Part shown: positions 17,775-27,676 of the stretch, piece after piece
Layout of the letters: each line of letters starts with the position of its first letter
Position numbering within the stretch: position 1 is the first letter of the stretch
NCBI GenBank assembly: GCA_016713535.1
Contig: JADJOY010000037.1
Location: 52,349 to 116,348, forward strand
Reading direction: 5' to 3'
Source of the DNA: Deltaproteobacteria bacterium
Lineage (GTDB): Bacteria > JADJOY01
DNA length: 64,000 nt
The notes under the pieces: generated by a model
What the model was told of the DNA's origin: nothing
The model's database searches: none
Seen by the model: only the letters and a program-made list of their open reading frames with translations
Translations under genes and position numbers: made by a program

Positions 17775-17838
17775 GCGGGGGGACGGAGCCCCCCGCGCTA
17801 CGAAGACCATCGTAGCGACGGGGGTTTCATCCCCCGTC
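17775..17838. repeat. type BIME: inverted GTAG-REP pair, three abutting hairpins
   Basis: Best intact copy. GCGGGGGG (17775-17782), ACGGAG, CCCCCCGC (17789-17796); GCTACGA (17797-17803), AGACCA, TCGTAGC (17810-17816); GACGGGGG (17817-17824), TTTCAT, CCCCCGTC (17831-17838). The middle hairpin is made of the two GTAG heads facing each other. It lies 36 bases after folK. Confidence 0.9.
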
Positions 17839-18055
17839 GCCGGGCCCACGCGGCCTTCGTGAGCGACCCAGATCGAAAGATTCACGGCCTCTGAGCCGCG
17901 CGGCGGCGCGTGAGGTGCTCCGCGTTGGCGCAGAGCGCGAAGGCCCAGACGGTGCTCTCCGGGCCCACCGTAGCAGGCTCCCGGAGATGACCGCGCCCCT
18001 CGGGAGGGTCCCGAGAGGCGCGTGAGGATCGTGAAGAACGCGGTCGAGGACGCGT

Positions 18056-18463
18056 TCAGTAGGGGCGGCGTCCGCCGCCACCACCACCGCCGGGGCCGCC
18101 ACGGCCACCGCCGCCACCACGGCCGCCGCGATCGCCGCGGTCACCGCCGTAGCCACCACCGCCGCCACCCCGGCCACCGAACCCGCCGCCACCGCCACCA
18201 CCGCGCTCGTCGGCTCGACGGTCGATCGCGAAGTCCACGCGGATCGTGCGGCCACCGAGCTCGGCGCCGTTCATGGCGCGCTTGGCTTCCTCGGCAGCGG
18301 CGTCCTCGGTGTAGCTCACGAAGCCGAACCCCTTGGAGCGACCGGTGTCCCGGTCCATGACGACCTTGGCTTCCGTGACCGAGCCGTAGGCCTCGAAGGC
18401 CTGCCGCAAGCCCGCATCGTCCGTGCCCCAGGCCAGACCACCAACGAACAGCTTCTTGGGCAT
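18056..18463 (-). CDS. RNA-binding protein, RRM domain with glycine-rich RGG tail
   Basis: 135 residues. One RRM at 1-80: RNP2 KLFVGGLAW and RNP1 KGFGFVSY. The tail from about 88 is almost only Gly with Arg, Tyr and Asp (RGG-like repeats), resembling bacterial and plant glycine-rich cold-inducible RNA-binding proteins. It likely binds mRNA and may act as a cold-stress chaperone. A strong ribosome-binding site (GAGGAGAG) precedes the ATG at 18463, and an unusually long upstream spacer could carry a structured leader. Confidence 0.93.
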   Translation of the reverse strand: MPKKLFVGGLAWGTDDAGLRQAFEAYGSVTEAKVVMDRDTGRSKGFGFVSYTEDAAAEEAKRAMNGAELGGRTIRVDFAIDRRADERGGGGGGGFGGRGGGGGGYGGDRGDRGGRGGGGGRGGPGGGGGGGRRPY

Positions 18464-18845
18464 ACTTCACTCTCCTCGACCGCGAGACGTGCCGACGATC
18501 GGCAGCAGCGGTCCTGCAGACAACGGGATCGAGTTTTTCGAGAAGCTCACGAACGGAAGGCGTTACGCGAGGCGCGAGAGGCTGGGGAGACGCTAGGCGT
18601 CGGGGCCTGGAACACGCGGGGTTGCCGTGAAAAACGCATCGGAGCAAATCCACTCTCACCGATCCCCAATCCGGGAGTCAAGCAGAAAATGCCCCGGTTG
18701 CAGGGGTCAACACCGTGCCGACGCTCGGCACCACGAACGTTCTCGCGACCGCGCTGGACGAGCCGCCGAGCGCTCGAAGTGCCCGTCGCGTCGCGCGCCG
18801 CAGCAGCGCGGCGGCACCACGCGCGGCGAGGGAACGGCCGCCCTG
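18464..18845. other. divergent spacer between RRM gene and DUF547 gene
   Basis: 382 bases. On the minus strand TTGACT (18677-18682) is a possible -35 box for the RRM gene, with no convincing -10; its leader would then be about 190 bases. I see no gene. Confidence 0.35.
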
Positions 18846-19646
18846 ATGGCGCTTCGCCCCTTCGCGACCGCGAGCCGGTGGCTGGTCGTGCTCGGGCTTT
18901 TGCTCATCGGCTCCGAGCGCGGCGCCGGCGCTGCGTCGTTCGACCACGACCACTTAGCCTGGACCCGCCAGCTCGCGCGCTTCGTCCACGACGGACGCGT
19001 CGACTACACGAGCTGGGGTCGCGACGGGCGCGCCGAGCTCGACGCGTATCTGCGTACGCTGCAAGGGGTCGAGCCCGCGGCCTACGCGGCCTGGACGCGC
19101 GAACAGCGCCTGGCTTTCTGGATCGACGCCTACAACGCGTACATGGTCGTTCAGGTCCTCGACCACCAGCCGCTGCGCAGCGTGCGCGAGATCGGCTTCC
19201 TGCCGTTCGCCGCGTTCAAGGACGGGTTCATCCCGATGGAGGGGCTGCGAGGCGCCAAGCTCTCGCTCGACGACATCGAGCACCGCATCCTGCGCAAGGA
19301 GATCGGGGAACCGCTCATTCACTTCGGCATCGTGTGCGCGTCGAAGAGCTGTCCGGCGCTCGCGTCCGAGGCGTACCGCGGCGACGCGGTGATGGGTCAG
19401 CTCGAGACCGCGGCGCGCCGCTTCCTCGCGGACACCACCAAGAACCGCCTCGACCCGGACGGCACCACGGTGCGCCTCTCCTCCATCTTCCAGTGGTTTC
19501 GCGAGGACTTCGAGAAGAGCGGCACCCTCGCACGGTTCGTGGCCGGCTACGCGCCCGGGCCGATGGCGACCGCCCTCGCCAGACCCGAAGTGAAGCTCGA
19601 GTTCCTCGACTACGACTGGACCCTGAACGGGCTCGAGGGAACCTGA
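18846..19646 (+). CDS. DUF547 exported protein
   Basis: 266 residues from ATG 18846. Signal peptide (RWLVVLGLLLIGSERGAGA) then the DUF547 domain: REQRLAFWIDAYNAYMVVQV, IHFGIVCASKSCPAL and a terminal FLDYDWTLNG. DUF547 proteins belong to a transglutaminase/NlpC-like fold; the Cys-Ala-Ser-Lys-Ser-Cys motif is the conserved site. Exported, function unknown. Confidence 0.88.
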   Translation: MALRPFATASRWLVVLGLLLIGSERGAGAASFDHDHLAWTRQLARFVHDGRVDYTSWGRDGRAELDAYLRTLQGVEPAAYAAWTREQRLAFWIDAYNAYMVVQVLDHQPLRSVREIGFLPFAAFKDGFIPMEGLRGAKLSLDDIEHRILRKEIGEPLIHFGIVCASKSCPALASEAYRGDAVMGQLETAARRFLADTTKNRLDPDGTTVRLSSIFQWFREDFEKSGTLARFVAGYAPGPMATALARPEVKLEFLDYDWTLNGLEGT

Positions 19647-19689
19647 CGCCTCCGGCGTCTGCCCTCCACCTCGGCGGAGATCGCCCCGG

Positions 19690-19747
19690 TGGAGGGCCGC
19701 GATCCTTCGCGGCTTCATGCGCGGCGGCGAGGGACCGCCGCCCTCCA
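19690..19747. repeat. BIME: inverted pair of GGAG-REPs
   Basis: TGGAGGG...CCCTCCA bounded, 58 bp. Forward hairpin GCCGCG (19696-19701), ATCCTT, CGCGGC (19708-19713). Reverse hairpin GGCGGCG (19723-19729), AGGGAC, CGCCGCC (19736-19742), CTCC head complement 19743-19746. It starts 43 bases after the DUF547 gene. Confidence 0.85.
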
Positions 19748-19890
19748 GAGCGACCCGAGCCGGCTGAAGGGCCGGGATCCTTCGCGGCCGCGCCCGGCTG
19801 GATCCGTAATCGAGCGCGGTGCCGATGCACGCGCCGCGTCTCGCCGGGCACGCGGCGCTGCCCCTCCCTCGATCGCGCAACGATCGGCTG

Positions 19891-19914
19891 GAGCGCGCCC
19901 GCTTCGTCGGGCGC
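19891..19914 (+). repeat. single GGAG-REP
   Basis: GGAG head ending at 19893, stem GCGCCCG (19895-19901), tip CTTCGT, CGGGCGC (19908-19914). Confidence 0.75.
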
Positions 19915-19997
19915 CGGGGATCGAGGGCGGACCGGTCGACACGCCTTGTAACCTTTCGCCGTCGTCGATCGTGGATCGGGCACAGGAGGCTCGACCC

Positions 19998-21296
19998 ATG
20001 GACGACGTGATCGTGATCGGTGGTGGTCTGGCGGGGCTGACGGCGGGGGCGTACCTGGCCGGAGCCGGACTCGCGACCCGCGTGCTCGAGCGCGCGGGAT
20101 CCCTCGGTGGCCGGGCGGACACCCACGTCCGCGACGGCTTCCACTTCAACCTCGGGCCACACGCGCTCTATCGCGCCGGGGCCGCGCACGCGATCCTGAC
20201 CGAGCTCGGCGTGCCGCTGAGCGGCGCGAGCCCGGCGACCGAGGGGCTGGCGCTGCTCGGTGGCGAGCTCCACGCGCTTCCCACCAGCCCACGTGGCCTC
20301 CTCGGCACCTCGGCGCTCGGCGCGCGCGGCAAGCTCGAGGTGGCGCGGTTCGTCGCCGTGGTCGGCTCGCGCGCCGCCGGCCCGGAGCGGTGGGCGCGAG
20401 CCAGCGTCGCGGCGTGGCTCGACGAGCACGTCCACGATCCCCGCGCGCGGCTCTTCGTCGAGGCACTGATCCGCCTCTCGACGTACACCAACGCGCCCGA
20501 GCTCGTGAGCGCCGGCGCCGCGCTCGCGCAGGTGCGCCGCGCGCTTCGCGGTGGCGTGATCTACCTCGACGGCGGCTGGCGCGGGCTCGTCGAGGGTCTC
20601 GCCGATCTCGCGGGCCGCGCGGGCGCCGTCCTCGAGACCCAGGCCGCCGTGCGCGCGGTCGAGGTGCGCGGCGCTGAGTTCCGCATCACGCTGGACTCGG
20701 GACGCGAGCTCGACGCGCGCGCGGTGGTGGTCGCGGGCAGCCCCGAGCTCGCGGCGCGCCTCCTGGGAGCCGGGCGCTCGCCCGCGCTCGACGCGGCGGC
20801 GGCGAACGCGGTCCCGGTGCTCGCGGCTTGCCTCGACGTGGCGCTCACGTCGCTCCCCTGCCCCGAGCGCGGCTTCGCGCTCGGGCTCGACCAGCCGCTC
20901 TATTACTCGGTGCACTCGAAGAGCGCGGCGCTCGCACCGCATGGTGGCGCGATCATCCACGTCGCCAAGTACCTGGCGTCGCCGGCCACCGCGGCCGCCG
21001 CCGACGAGGCGCGCGAGCTCGAGGCGTTCCTCGACCTTCTCCAGCCGGGCTGGCGGGAGCACCTCGCGCAGCGCCGCTTCCTGCGCCGCATGGTGGTGCA
21101 ACACGACCTCGTGCGCGCGGACCGCGACGGCCCGCCGCGGCCCACCGCCACCGCCGCGGGCGTGCCCGGCTACTTCGTCGCAGGCGACTGGGTGGGCCCG
21201 GGAGCGTTCCTCGCCGACGCGGCGGTCGCGAGCGGCCGCGCCGCCGCGCGAGCGGCGCTCGCCCATCTCGACCCGCGTCTCGCCTCGGCCGCATGA
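19998..21296 (+). CDS. FAD-dependent oxidoreductase (amine oxidase / phytoene desaturase-like)
   Basis: 432 residues from ATG 19998 with AGGAGG at 19984-19989. N-terminal Rossmann motif VIVIGGGLAGLTAGAYL followed by LERAGSLGGRADT, the dinucleotide-binding and GG-doublet pattern of flavin amine oxidases and carotenoid desaturases. C-terminal FAD-contact GYFVAGDWVGPGAFLADAAV. Substrate unknown. It overlaps the ECF sigma gene by four bases (ATGA), matching the known habit of ECF41 sigma factors to sit beside oxidoreductases they control. Confidence 0.9.
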   Translation: MDDVIVIGGGLAGLTAGAYLAGAGLATRVLERAGSLGGRADTHVRDGFHFNLGPHALYRAGAAHAILTELGVPLSGASPATEGLALLGGELHALPTSPRGLLGTSALGARGKLEVARFVAVVGSRAAGPERWARASVAAWLDEHVHDPRARLFVEALIRLSTYTNAPELVSAGAALAQVRRALRGGVIYLDGGWRGLVEGLADLAGRAGAVLETQAAVRAVEVRGAEFRITLDSGRELDARAVVVAGSPELAARLLGAGRSPALDAAAANAVPVLAACLDVALTSLPCPERGFALGLDQPLYYSVHSKSAALAPHGGAIIHVAKYLASPATAAAADEARELEAFLDLLQPGWREHLAQRRFLRRMVVQHDLVRADRDGPPRPTATAAGVPGYFVAGDWVGPGAFLADAAVASGRAAARAALAHLDPRLASAA

Positions 21297-22108
21297 TGAC
21301 GGCGATGGCCCCCTCGCCGATCGAGCCGCTCGCCGCGGACGCCTTCGCGGCGCAGCGCGGATACCTGTGGGCGGTGGCGTACCGGATGCTCGGCAGCGCC
21401 GCGGATGCGGACGACGCGCTCCAGGACACCTTCGTGCGCGCCCTCGAACGTCCGCCGGCGCGCCTCGACGAGCCCCTCGGGCCGTGGCTCACCCGCGTAC
21501 TGGTCAACGTCGCGCGTGATCGGCTGCGTGCGCGCAAGCGGCGCGCCTACGTCGGCCCCTGGCTGCCGTCGCCGATCGAAAACGAGGCTCCGCCCGACGA
21601 CCTGCCCGGGCCAGCCGAGCTCTCGCCCGGCGCGCGCTACGACCTGCGCGAGAGCGCCTCGTTCGCGTTTCTCTTCGCTCTCGAGGCGCTCACCCCCAAC
21701 CAGCGTGCGGTGCTCCTGATGCGCGACGTCCTCGACGCCTCGCTGGAAGAGACCGCCGAGGTGCTCGGGCTCAGCGTCGCGAACGTGAAGGTCCAGCACC
21801 ACCGCGCCCGCAAGCGCCTCGAGTCCTACGAGCGCTCACGGGTGAAGACCGCGAGCGCAGCCGCGCAGGAGGTGCTGGCGCGGTTCATGACCTGCCTGGC
21901 GACCGACGACGTCGCGGGACTCGAGGAGCTGCTCGCCGGCGACGTGCGGCTCCTGAGCGACGGCGGAGGCGGAGTTCCACGCCGCGCGCGTGCCGGTGGT
22001 CGGCGTCGCCAAGGTCATCACGTTCCTGCGCAACGTGCTGCGCCTGTGGCCCATCGACACGCGCTACGAGATCCGCTGGGTCAACGGCGCGCCGGCGATC
22101 CTCGGTGA
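21293..22108 (+). CDS. ECF41-type RNA polymerase sigma factor, frameshifted
   Basis: Sigma2 (YLWAVAYRMLGSAADADDALQDTF) and sigma4 (LTPNQRAVLLMRDVLDASLEETAEVL, then VKVQHHRARKRL) are complete in residues 1-175. The SnoaL-like C-terminal domain begins (FMTCLATDDVAGLEELLAGD) but leaves the frame after LLSDGGG, near 21970, where one extra G is enough to explain the loss. As read the protein ends at 22108 with a nonsense tail. In ECF41 factors the C-terminal domain modulates activity, so a real truncation would change control. A sequencing error is equally possible. Confidence 0.85.
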   Translation: MMTAMAPSPIEPLAADAFAAQRGYLWAVAYRMLGSAADADDALQDTFVRALERPPARLDEPLGPWLTRVLVNVARDRLRARKRRAYVGPWLPSPIENEAPPDDLPGPAELSPGARYDLRESASFAFLFALEALTPNQRAVLLMRDVLDASLEETAEVLGLSVANVKVQHHRARKRLESYERSRVKTASAAAQEVLARFMTCLATDDVAGLEELLAGDVRLLSDGGGGVPRRARAGGRRRQGHHVPAQRAAPVAHRHALRDPLGQRRAGDPR

Positions 22109-22253
22109 AGCGGAGCGCGCCCGTGCCGGTGAGCCAACCCGCTTCGTCACCCGCCTCGAGCTCGACGCCGGCGGGCGCGTTCGCGAGATCCACACCATCC
22201 TCGCCACCGCCAAGCTCACGGCGTTCTACCGGACGCCGCCGACGGAGGGGTAG
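21990..22253 (+). pseudogene. out-of-frame C-terminal SnoaL domain of the ECF41 factor
   Basis: Reading frame one base off the sigma factor gives RVPVVGVAKVITFLRNVL then WVNGAPAILGEAE and LDAGGRVREIHTILATAKL, the ECF41 C-terminal domain to its natural stop. It belongs to the preceding gene and has no own start signal. Confidence 0.8.
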
Positions 22254-22276
22254 ACTCGGGAGCGGAGGACAGGACG

Positions 22277-22858
22277 ATGCCTTCCCCGACCACCGACATC
22301 CAGCCGCGCAGCCACGTCACCGTCGAGGACATCTTCGCGATGGAGGACGACAAGCGCTACGAGGTGATCGGAGGCGAGATCCACATGGTGCCGCCGCCCG
22401 GGTCGTCGCATCAGGAGCTCTCTGCAACCCTCCTCGCTCTGCTTCTCCAACACGTCCGCGCCCATGCTCTCGGTTGGATCGTCGCATCCCCGGTCGCCTT
22501 GATCCTTGCCGAGGACGACTACGTCGAGCCCGACATCGTGTTCGTGGCCGAGGCTCGGATCGGCATCGTGACCACGCGCGGCATCGAGGGCGTGCCAGAC
22601 CTCGTCGTCGAGATCCAATCGAAGTCCCCCGCTTCGCGCCGCCGCGATCAGATCGCCAAGTACGCTCTCTACGAGCGCCACGGCATCCCCCACTACTGGA
22701 TCGTCGACCCGATCGACCGCACGCTGGTCGCCCACACCCTCCGCGACGGGCGCTACGTCCGCGAGGCCTCGCTCGAGAACCAGGACGTGTTCCGTCCCGC
22801 GCTCTTCCCGGGGCTCGAGATCCCGCTCGCCTCGATCTGGCCGCGGCTGGGCGGTTGA
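22277..22858 (+). CDS. Uma2 family (DUF820) PD-(D/E)XK nuclease-like protein
   Basis: 193 residues. VTVEDIFAMEDDKRYEVIGG start, YVEPDIVFV, and VPDLVVEIQSKSPASRRRDQ supply the Asp, Asp-x-x-Val-Glu and downstream residues of the restriction-endonuclease fold; ends with GIPHYWIVDPIDRTL. Uma2 proteins are widespread in cyanobacteria and myxobacteria, often in many copies; role uncertain. It follows the sigma factor by 23 bases. Confidence 0.9.
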   Translation: MPSPTTDIQPRSHVTVEDIFAMEDDKRYEVIGGEIHMVPPPGSSHQELSATLLALLLQHVRAHALGWIVASPVALILAEDDYVEPDIVFVAEARIGIVTTRGIEGVPDLVVEIQSKSPASRRRDQIAKYALYERHGIPHYWIVDPIDRTLVAHTLRDGRYVREASLENQDVFRPALFPGLEIPLASIWPRLGG

Positions 22859-22879
22859 TCTGCGGGCACGGCCGGCGCC

Positions 22880-24890
22880 TCAGCGGTACCAGCGCAGGCT
22901 CAGCGTCCCATCGAAGGCGCCGCGCAGCTTGGTGGCCTCGACCCTCAGCTCGAGGTCGTGGGTGAGCGAGACCGAGGTCGCGCCGTGCAAGCGGAAGTTC
23001 ACGCCGTCGTCGCCGCCGTCGTCGAACGAGTCCGGGGGCGCTACGCCGAGGAACGGGTACAGGTAACCCGCCTCGAGCTGAACCCGCCACGCGGAGAGCG
23101 GCGTGAGCAACGCGCCGAGGGATGCGCCCGCCTGGAGCCGGTAGGCGTCGCGGAACGGCGCGCCGACGCCGGTGTCGAGGTCGGCGAAGCCGTACGCGAA
23201 CCCCGGCAGCCAGCGCTCCCAGCCGAGCGCGAGGCCGGCGCCACCCGAGAGGCTGCCGTACACGCAGTCCCAACCGGCGCATGCGTCCTCGCGCACCCGA
23301 TCGGAGCCGACGTACACGTGCCACGAAGGGCGGATCACCCAGGGATCGATCGGCGCGAGCGAGACGATCCGAGCCAGGAACGCGCTCGAGCTCGAACGCC
23401 GGCGCCTCCTCGCCGTGGAGGCGCGCCTCGACCCCGAACATCTCGATCTGGTTCCCGGGCATGTAACCCGACGAGGGGTCGAGGAGGTCGTGGAGCGCGC
23501 CGCGTACCGCGACGTCGGCGAAGGCGCCGCGCGTGCCGTGGCCGCCGCCGAGGGTGATCGCCGCCGAACCGTGGCTCGACTCGGGAGTCGGCGGCACCGG
23601 AACGTCGGCCGGTTGCGCGGCGAGCGCGAGTCGACCCCGCGCCATCAGCAGCTCGCGCTCGCGTCCCTTCGCGGCGGTCATCGGCGAGGCCTCGGCGCGA
23701 TAGCGCACCAGCTCGTAGGCGGTGTCGAGGATCGCCGCGCGCCGCGACGGGTCCGCCGCGGCGAGGAGCGTCCGCGGCTCGCCGCCACCCGCATCGGCGA
23801 GGCGCTCGGCGAGCTTCACCTCGTCGCTGGCGAGGGCTTCACGGCGGGCGACCATGCCGCGGAAACGCGAGGGCCGGAACCGCGACGAGACCACCAGCCC
23901 GGGCCGCTCGGCGATCGCCTTGACCGTGTCGCCGGGAATGACCCACTTCTGGAACTGATCCGTGAGGTGGAGCGACGGGTCGGCGGCGTCGAGCACCGCG
24001 AGGAGGTGATAGGAGCAGTTCTCGCTCAGGTAGTAGTAGTCGAACCACGCGTGGCCGAGCTCCCACAGGTGCTCGACCATGCGCGCCACCTGCGCGCGGT
24101 CGAACGCGAGCCGGTACTCCCAGATGTCGCGGTCCTCCATGTCCGCGTACTCCTGCACCTTCAGGTAGTACGGGATGGTCGCGAAGTAGCCCGGGAAGCC
24201 GCCGCCGAGGCCCATGAAGGTGTAGAGGACGGGGTTCTCGGTGGTCGGCAGCGCGGCGTAGTTGACGGCGTAGGAGAGCAGGTCCGCCGCGTCACCCTCG
24301 CGCGCACGGTTGAGGCGCAGGAGCGTGTGGCCGAACATCGACGACGGCCCGTTCGGGTAGGCCGACGCGAAGATGATCGTCGCGGACTCGGCGGCGATCG
24401 CGTCGCGCCAGTGGTCGAAGCGCTCGCAGGGCGCGCGCGGCACACGCTCCGGGTCGAACTGGAGTTGGGCGTCGAGCCAGGAGAACCGCGCCGGGAACCG
24501 GCAGCGCGCGGGCCCCGCTTCCGCCTCACCCGACGGGTCGAGATCGAGCGCCTGCTCGACGAAGGCGGTGAGCGTCGCGTCGAGCTCGGCTGCCGGGTTG
24601 GTCTTGCCGTCGGGGGCGAGGAAGAACGCGGCCGCGTCGACCTCGCTGGTCGTGCCGGACGAGAGCCGGTTCTCGCGGTAGTGGCCGAGGACGAGCCATT
24701 CGCGCGACTCGGCGAGCTTCAGCGCGCGGGCGCGCTCGATCAGGACCGCCACGTAGTCGGCCGGATCCTCGGCCGCCCCCGCGGACGGCGGGGACGCGAT
24801 CCGGAAGGCGACGAGCCAGCACAGCGCGGCGAGCGCAAAACGAACGGCCCGGCCGGAACCCCGGCCGGGCCGCGCGAGACGTCGAATCAC
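22880..24890 (-). CDS. DUF4105 exported/outer-membrane protein, frameshifted
   Basis: About 670 residues in two frames. GTG 24890 starts a signal peptide (FALAALCWLVAFRIASPP). The DUF4105 core has FASAYPNGPSSMFGHTLLRL and FDYYYLSENCSYHLLAVLDAA. Near 23375-23381 the frame changes (one base missing), and the C-terminal beta-strand-rich part (IRPSWHVYVGSD to SLRWYR) continues to 22880, ending in an aromatic-Arg like outer-membrane barrel proteins. It follows a DUF3015 gene by 12 bases; the two families are often neighbours in proteobacteria. Confidence 0.85.
24846..24871 (-). terminator. strong hairpin with T-rich tail near the start of the DUF4105 gene
   Basis: GGCCCGGCCGG (24846-24856) and CCGGCCGGGCC (24861-24871), 11 perfect pairs around four bases. 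On the minus strand GTTCGTTTTG follows. It is 31 bases after the DUF3015 stop but inside codons 7-15 of the DUF4105 frame, so it may attenuate read-through between the two genes. Confidence 0.5.
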
Positions 24891-24902
24891 GAGATCAGCG
24901 GC

Positions 24903-25409
24903 TCAGAGCTTGGTGCAGCCGTTCGCGAACGTCTCGTTCGAGGCCAGCTCGACCTTGAAGGACGAGAGGGCGTCGCTCGCGGTCGTGCTCTCGGTGGGGA
25001 AGGTCTTGGTGTAGTTCGCCTGGGCGAACGACCCGACCGCGGGGGTCAGGCTCGGATCGCAGCCGAGGAGGGTGCTGAACGCCGCGAGGTACTCGCCGCC
25101 GCCCTGCGCCATGTCGCGCTCGAGGTTCTCGAGGTTGGCCTCGGCGAACGCCTGCTGCTCCTTCTCGCCCATGAGCGTGCCGTCGGTCGTGCAGTTCGAC
25201 GTACCCGTCGAGATGCCGAAGGTCTGGGTTCCGAACGAGCCGTTGAGGGTGGCCGACACGACCTGGCCCACCTTGTGATTCTTCTCGATGAGGATCGAGC
25301 CGAGACCGCAGCCCGAGGTGTGCACGGCGCGAGCCGGAACCGCCGTCGCCGCGACCAGACCCGCCGAGCCCACCACCGCAGCAGCAATCCAACCCCACGT
25401 TCGCTTCAT
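24903..25409 (-). CDS. DUF3015 family exported protein
   Basis: 168 residues. Signal peptide (GWIAAAVVGSAGLVAATAVPARA), then GCGLGSILIEKNHKVGQVV, TQTFGISTGTSNC and FANGCTKL, the conserved Cys pattern of DUF3015. It is a periplasmic protein of unknown function; upstream AGGAGG-like sequence (CAGGAGGCTTC) supports ATG 25409. Confidence 0.88.
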   Translation of the reverse strand: MKRTWGWIAAAVVGSAGLVAATAVPARAVHTSGCGLGSILIEKNHKVGQVVSATLNGSFGTQTFGISTGTSNCTTDGTLMGEKEQQAFAEANLENLERDMAQGGGEYLAAFSTLLGCDPSLTPAVGSFAQANYTKTFPTESTTASDALSSFKVELASNETFANGCTKL

Positions 25410-25505
25410 GAAGCCTCCTGTGCGTGTGGCCTCGGGGCCGATCACGCGTTCGCAATCCGGGACACGTCGACTGGCGCGCACGGTGCCACGGTGCGCGCGC
25501 GGGCG

Positions 25506-27033
25506 TCAAGACGATCCGGCAGGCTCGGCGGGTGCGCCACCACGCCTTCGGCGCGCGCGCGGGATCTCGCGGATGCCGACGGTGTCGGTGGCGCCGCTCT
25601 CGCGAAGCCGGCCGGCCACGACGACGACGCGGTCGCCGGGGGCGGCCTGGCCGCTCGCCACGGCCTGCGCGAGGGCGGCGTCGAGGAGCTTCTTCGCGTC
25701 GCGGGCGTAGGCGATCCGCCCCGGCACCACGCCCCACTCGAGGGCGAGCCGGGACCACGTGCCGCGGGTGGGCGTGAGCGCGATCACCGGCATCGGCAGG
25801 CGCTCGCGCGCCACGTAGTGCGCGGTACGGCCGTGGTCGGTGAGCACGACGACGACGCTCGCCCGCGCGTCGACGGCGGCGCGCGCCGCGGCCCGCCACG
25901 GTGGCCTCGGCGATCGACGGCGTGGCGCCGGCGAGCTCGCCGGAGGCGATGGTGGGCGGAAAGCTCGCGAGCTCGCGCAGCGCGAGCTTCGCGGCGAGCT
26001 CGGACTCGGTGCGGCGCACGATCCGGTCCATGGTGCGCACGGTCTCGACCGGGTAGGCCCCCGCCGCCGTCTCGCCGGAGAGCATCACCGCGCTGGTGCC
26101 GTCGTAGATGGCGTTCGCCACGTCCGACGCCTCGGCGCGAGTGGGACGAGCGTGGTCGATCATCGACTCGAGCATCTGCGTCGCCGTGATCACCGGCTTC
26201 GCGTTCGCGACCGCGCGGCGGATCAGGCGCTTCTGGATGCCGGGCACCAGCTCCGCGCCGAGCTCCACCCCCATGTCGCCGCGCGCGATCATGATCACGT
26301 CCGCGGCGGCGACGATCTCGTCGATCCGCGTGACCGCCTCGGGGCGCTCGATCTTGGCGACCACGCCCGCGTGCGATCCCGCGGCGGCGATGCGCTTCGC
26401 GAGATCGCGCACCTCGTCCGCGGCGCGCACGAACGAGAGCGCCACGAGGTCCACGCCACGCGCCAGCGCGAAGCCGAGGTCGGCGAGGTCCTTGCGCGTG
26501 AGCGCTGGCGAGCTGATGCGCGTGCCCGGCAGATTGATGCCGCGGTGCTGGCGCAGCACGCCGCCCACCTCGACACGGGTGTGCACCTCGTCGCCGTGGA
26601 CCCGCACCACCTCGACCTCGAGGTTGCCGTCGTCGAGGAGCAGGCGCTCGCCGGGGCGCACGTCGCGCGCCAGCGCGGGGTACGAGCAGCCCACCCGCCC
26701 CGCCGCGCCCACCACGTCGTCGCGCGCGACGATGACCAGCCTTCCCCCTCGCGCGAGCGTGATCGGTGCCCCGTCCGCGAGCCGGCCGACGCGGATCTTC
26801 GGGCCCTGCAGATCCGCGAGCAGCGCGATCGGCCGCTTCGCCTGCGCGGAGGCGCGCCGCGCGAGCCGGATCAGCCGCCCGTGGGTCGCGTGGTCGCCGT
26901 GCGAGAAGTTGAGGCGGAAGACGTCCACGCCGGCAGCGATCAGCGCCGCGATCGTGGCCGCGTCGCCCGACGCCGGCCCGAGCGTCGCGACGATCTTGGT
27001 GCGGCGCGGCTCGGGCGAACGCGTTCTGGACAT
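25506..27033 (-). CDS. pyk: pyruvate kinase, frameshifted
   Basis: Glycolytic PEP + ADP to pyruvate + ATP. ATG 27033 gives KIVATLGPAS, FRLNFSHGDHATHG, LLADLQGPKIRVG, VVAKIERPEAV and MIARGDMGVELG, with the B-domain DDGNLEVEV. The frame breaks near 25881-25891 (one base missing in a GCG run) after SIAEATVAG. The C-terminal domain continues in the next frame (VVVVLTDHGRTAHYVA, PMPVIALTPT, GDRVVVVAGRL) to the natural stop at 25506. All catalytic residues are upstream of the break. Upstream is a REP array, so the promoter is probably close to 27040-27100. Confidence 0.92.
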
Positions 27034-27407
27034 GGATGCCTCCGTTCTGTTGCGTCGGGCCGCGGCCTTCACCCGACACGACGCGAGCGCGATAGGGATA
27101 CGAAGGATCGTGCGTCCCGCGGACCGGCGCAATGAATCTCGCCGGGAGGCTGCGATCGACCGGGGAGGCGTCGCGAGGGACCGCGACGCCTCCAACCCGG
27201 AATGGATGGGCCTGGCGCGTCGGTGCTCCGCCACCGACCCAGCGAGCGAGGGGCGCCGTACCGAGATCGAACGTGACGGCGTCGCGATCCCGGCCCGCCG
27301 GGAGGCGGGCCCTCCGAGGCGCTTGGGGCCGAGCCCTCCCCTCGGAGGGACGGCCTCCCGGCCGTCCGCGGACCTGCCCCTCCGGGGCGCTCGCGACGAG
27401 AGCCGCT

Positions 27408-27626
27408 GGAGGGCCGCGATCGTTCGCGGCCGCTGGGTTGGATCGGACTCGAGCGCCGCGGCGGTGAGGGACCACCGCCCTCCACGGGGGACCGGAACCC
27501 ATCGGCCTGGAGGGCCGCGATCCTTCGCGGCCGCGAGCGGGCGAGCGGAAGCGGCGGCGAGGGACCGCCGCCCTCCAGTGCAGGAACGGAATCGATCGGC
27601 CTGGAGGGCCGCGATCCTTCGCGGCC
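27408..27626. repeat. tandem array of GGAG BIMEs (two complete and one partial)
   Basis: Unit 1 27408-27484, unit 2 about 27508-27577, unit 3 27602 onward. Forward hairpins GGCCGCG/CGCGGCC at 27412-27431, 27513-27532, 27607-27626 with tips ATCGTT, ATCCTT, ATCCTT. Reverse hairpins GGCGGTG/CACCGCC (27460-27479) and GGCGGCG/CGCCGCC (27553-27572), tips AGGGAC: a paired T-A for C-G change. The spacer 27034-27724 holds no gene that I can see. Confidence 0.88.
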
Positions 27627-27676
27627 GCCCACCGCGGCGGCGCCGAGGGATCACGGCGCCGCCGGCGCCTATCGCC

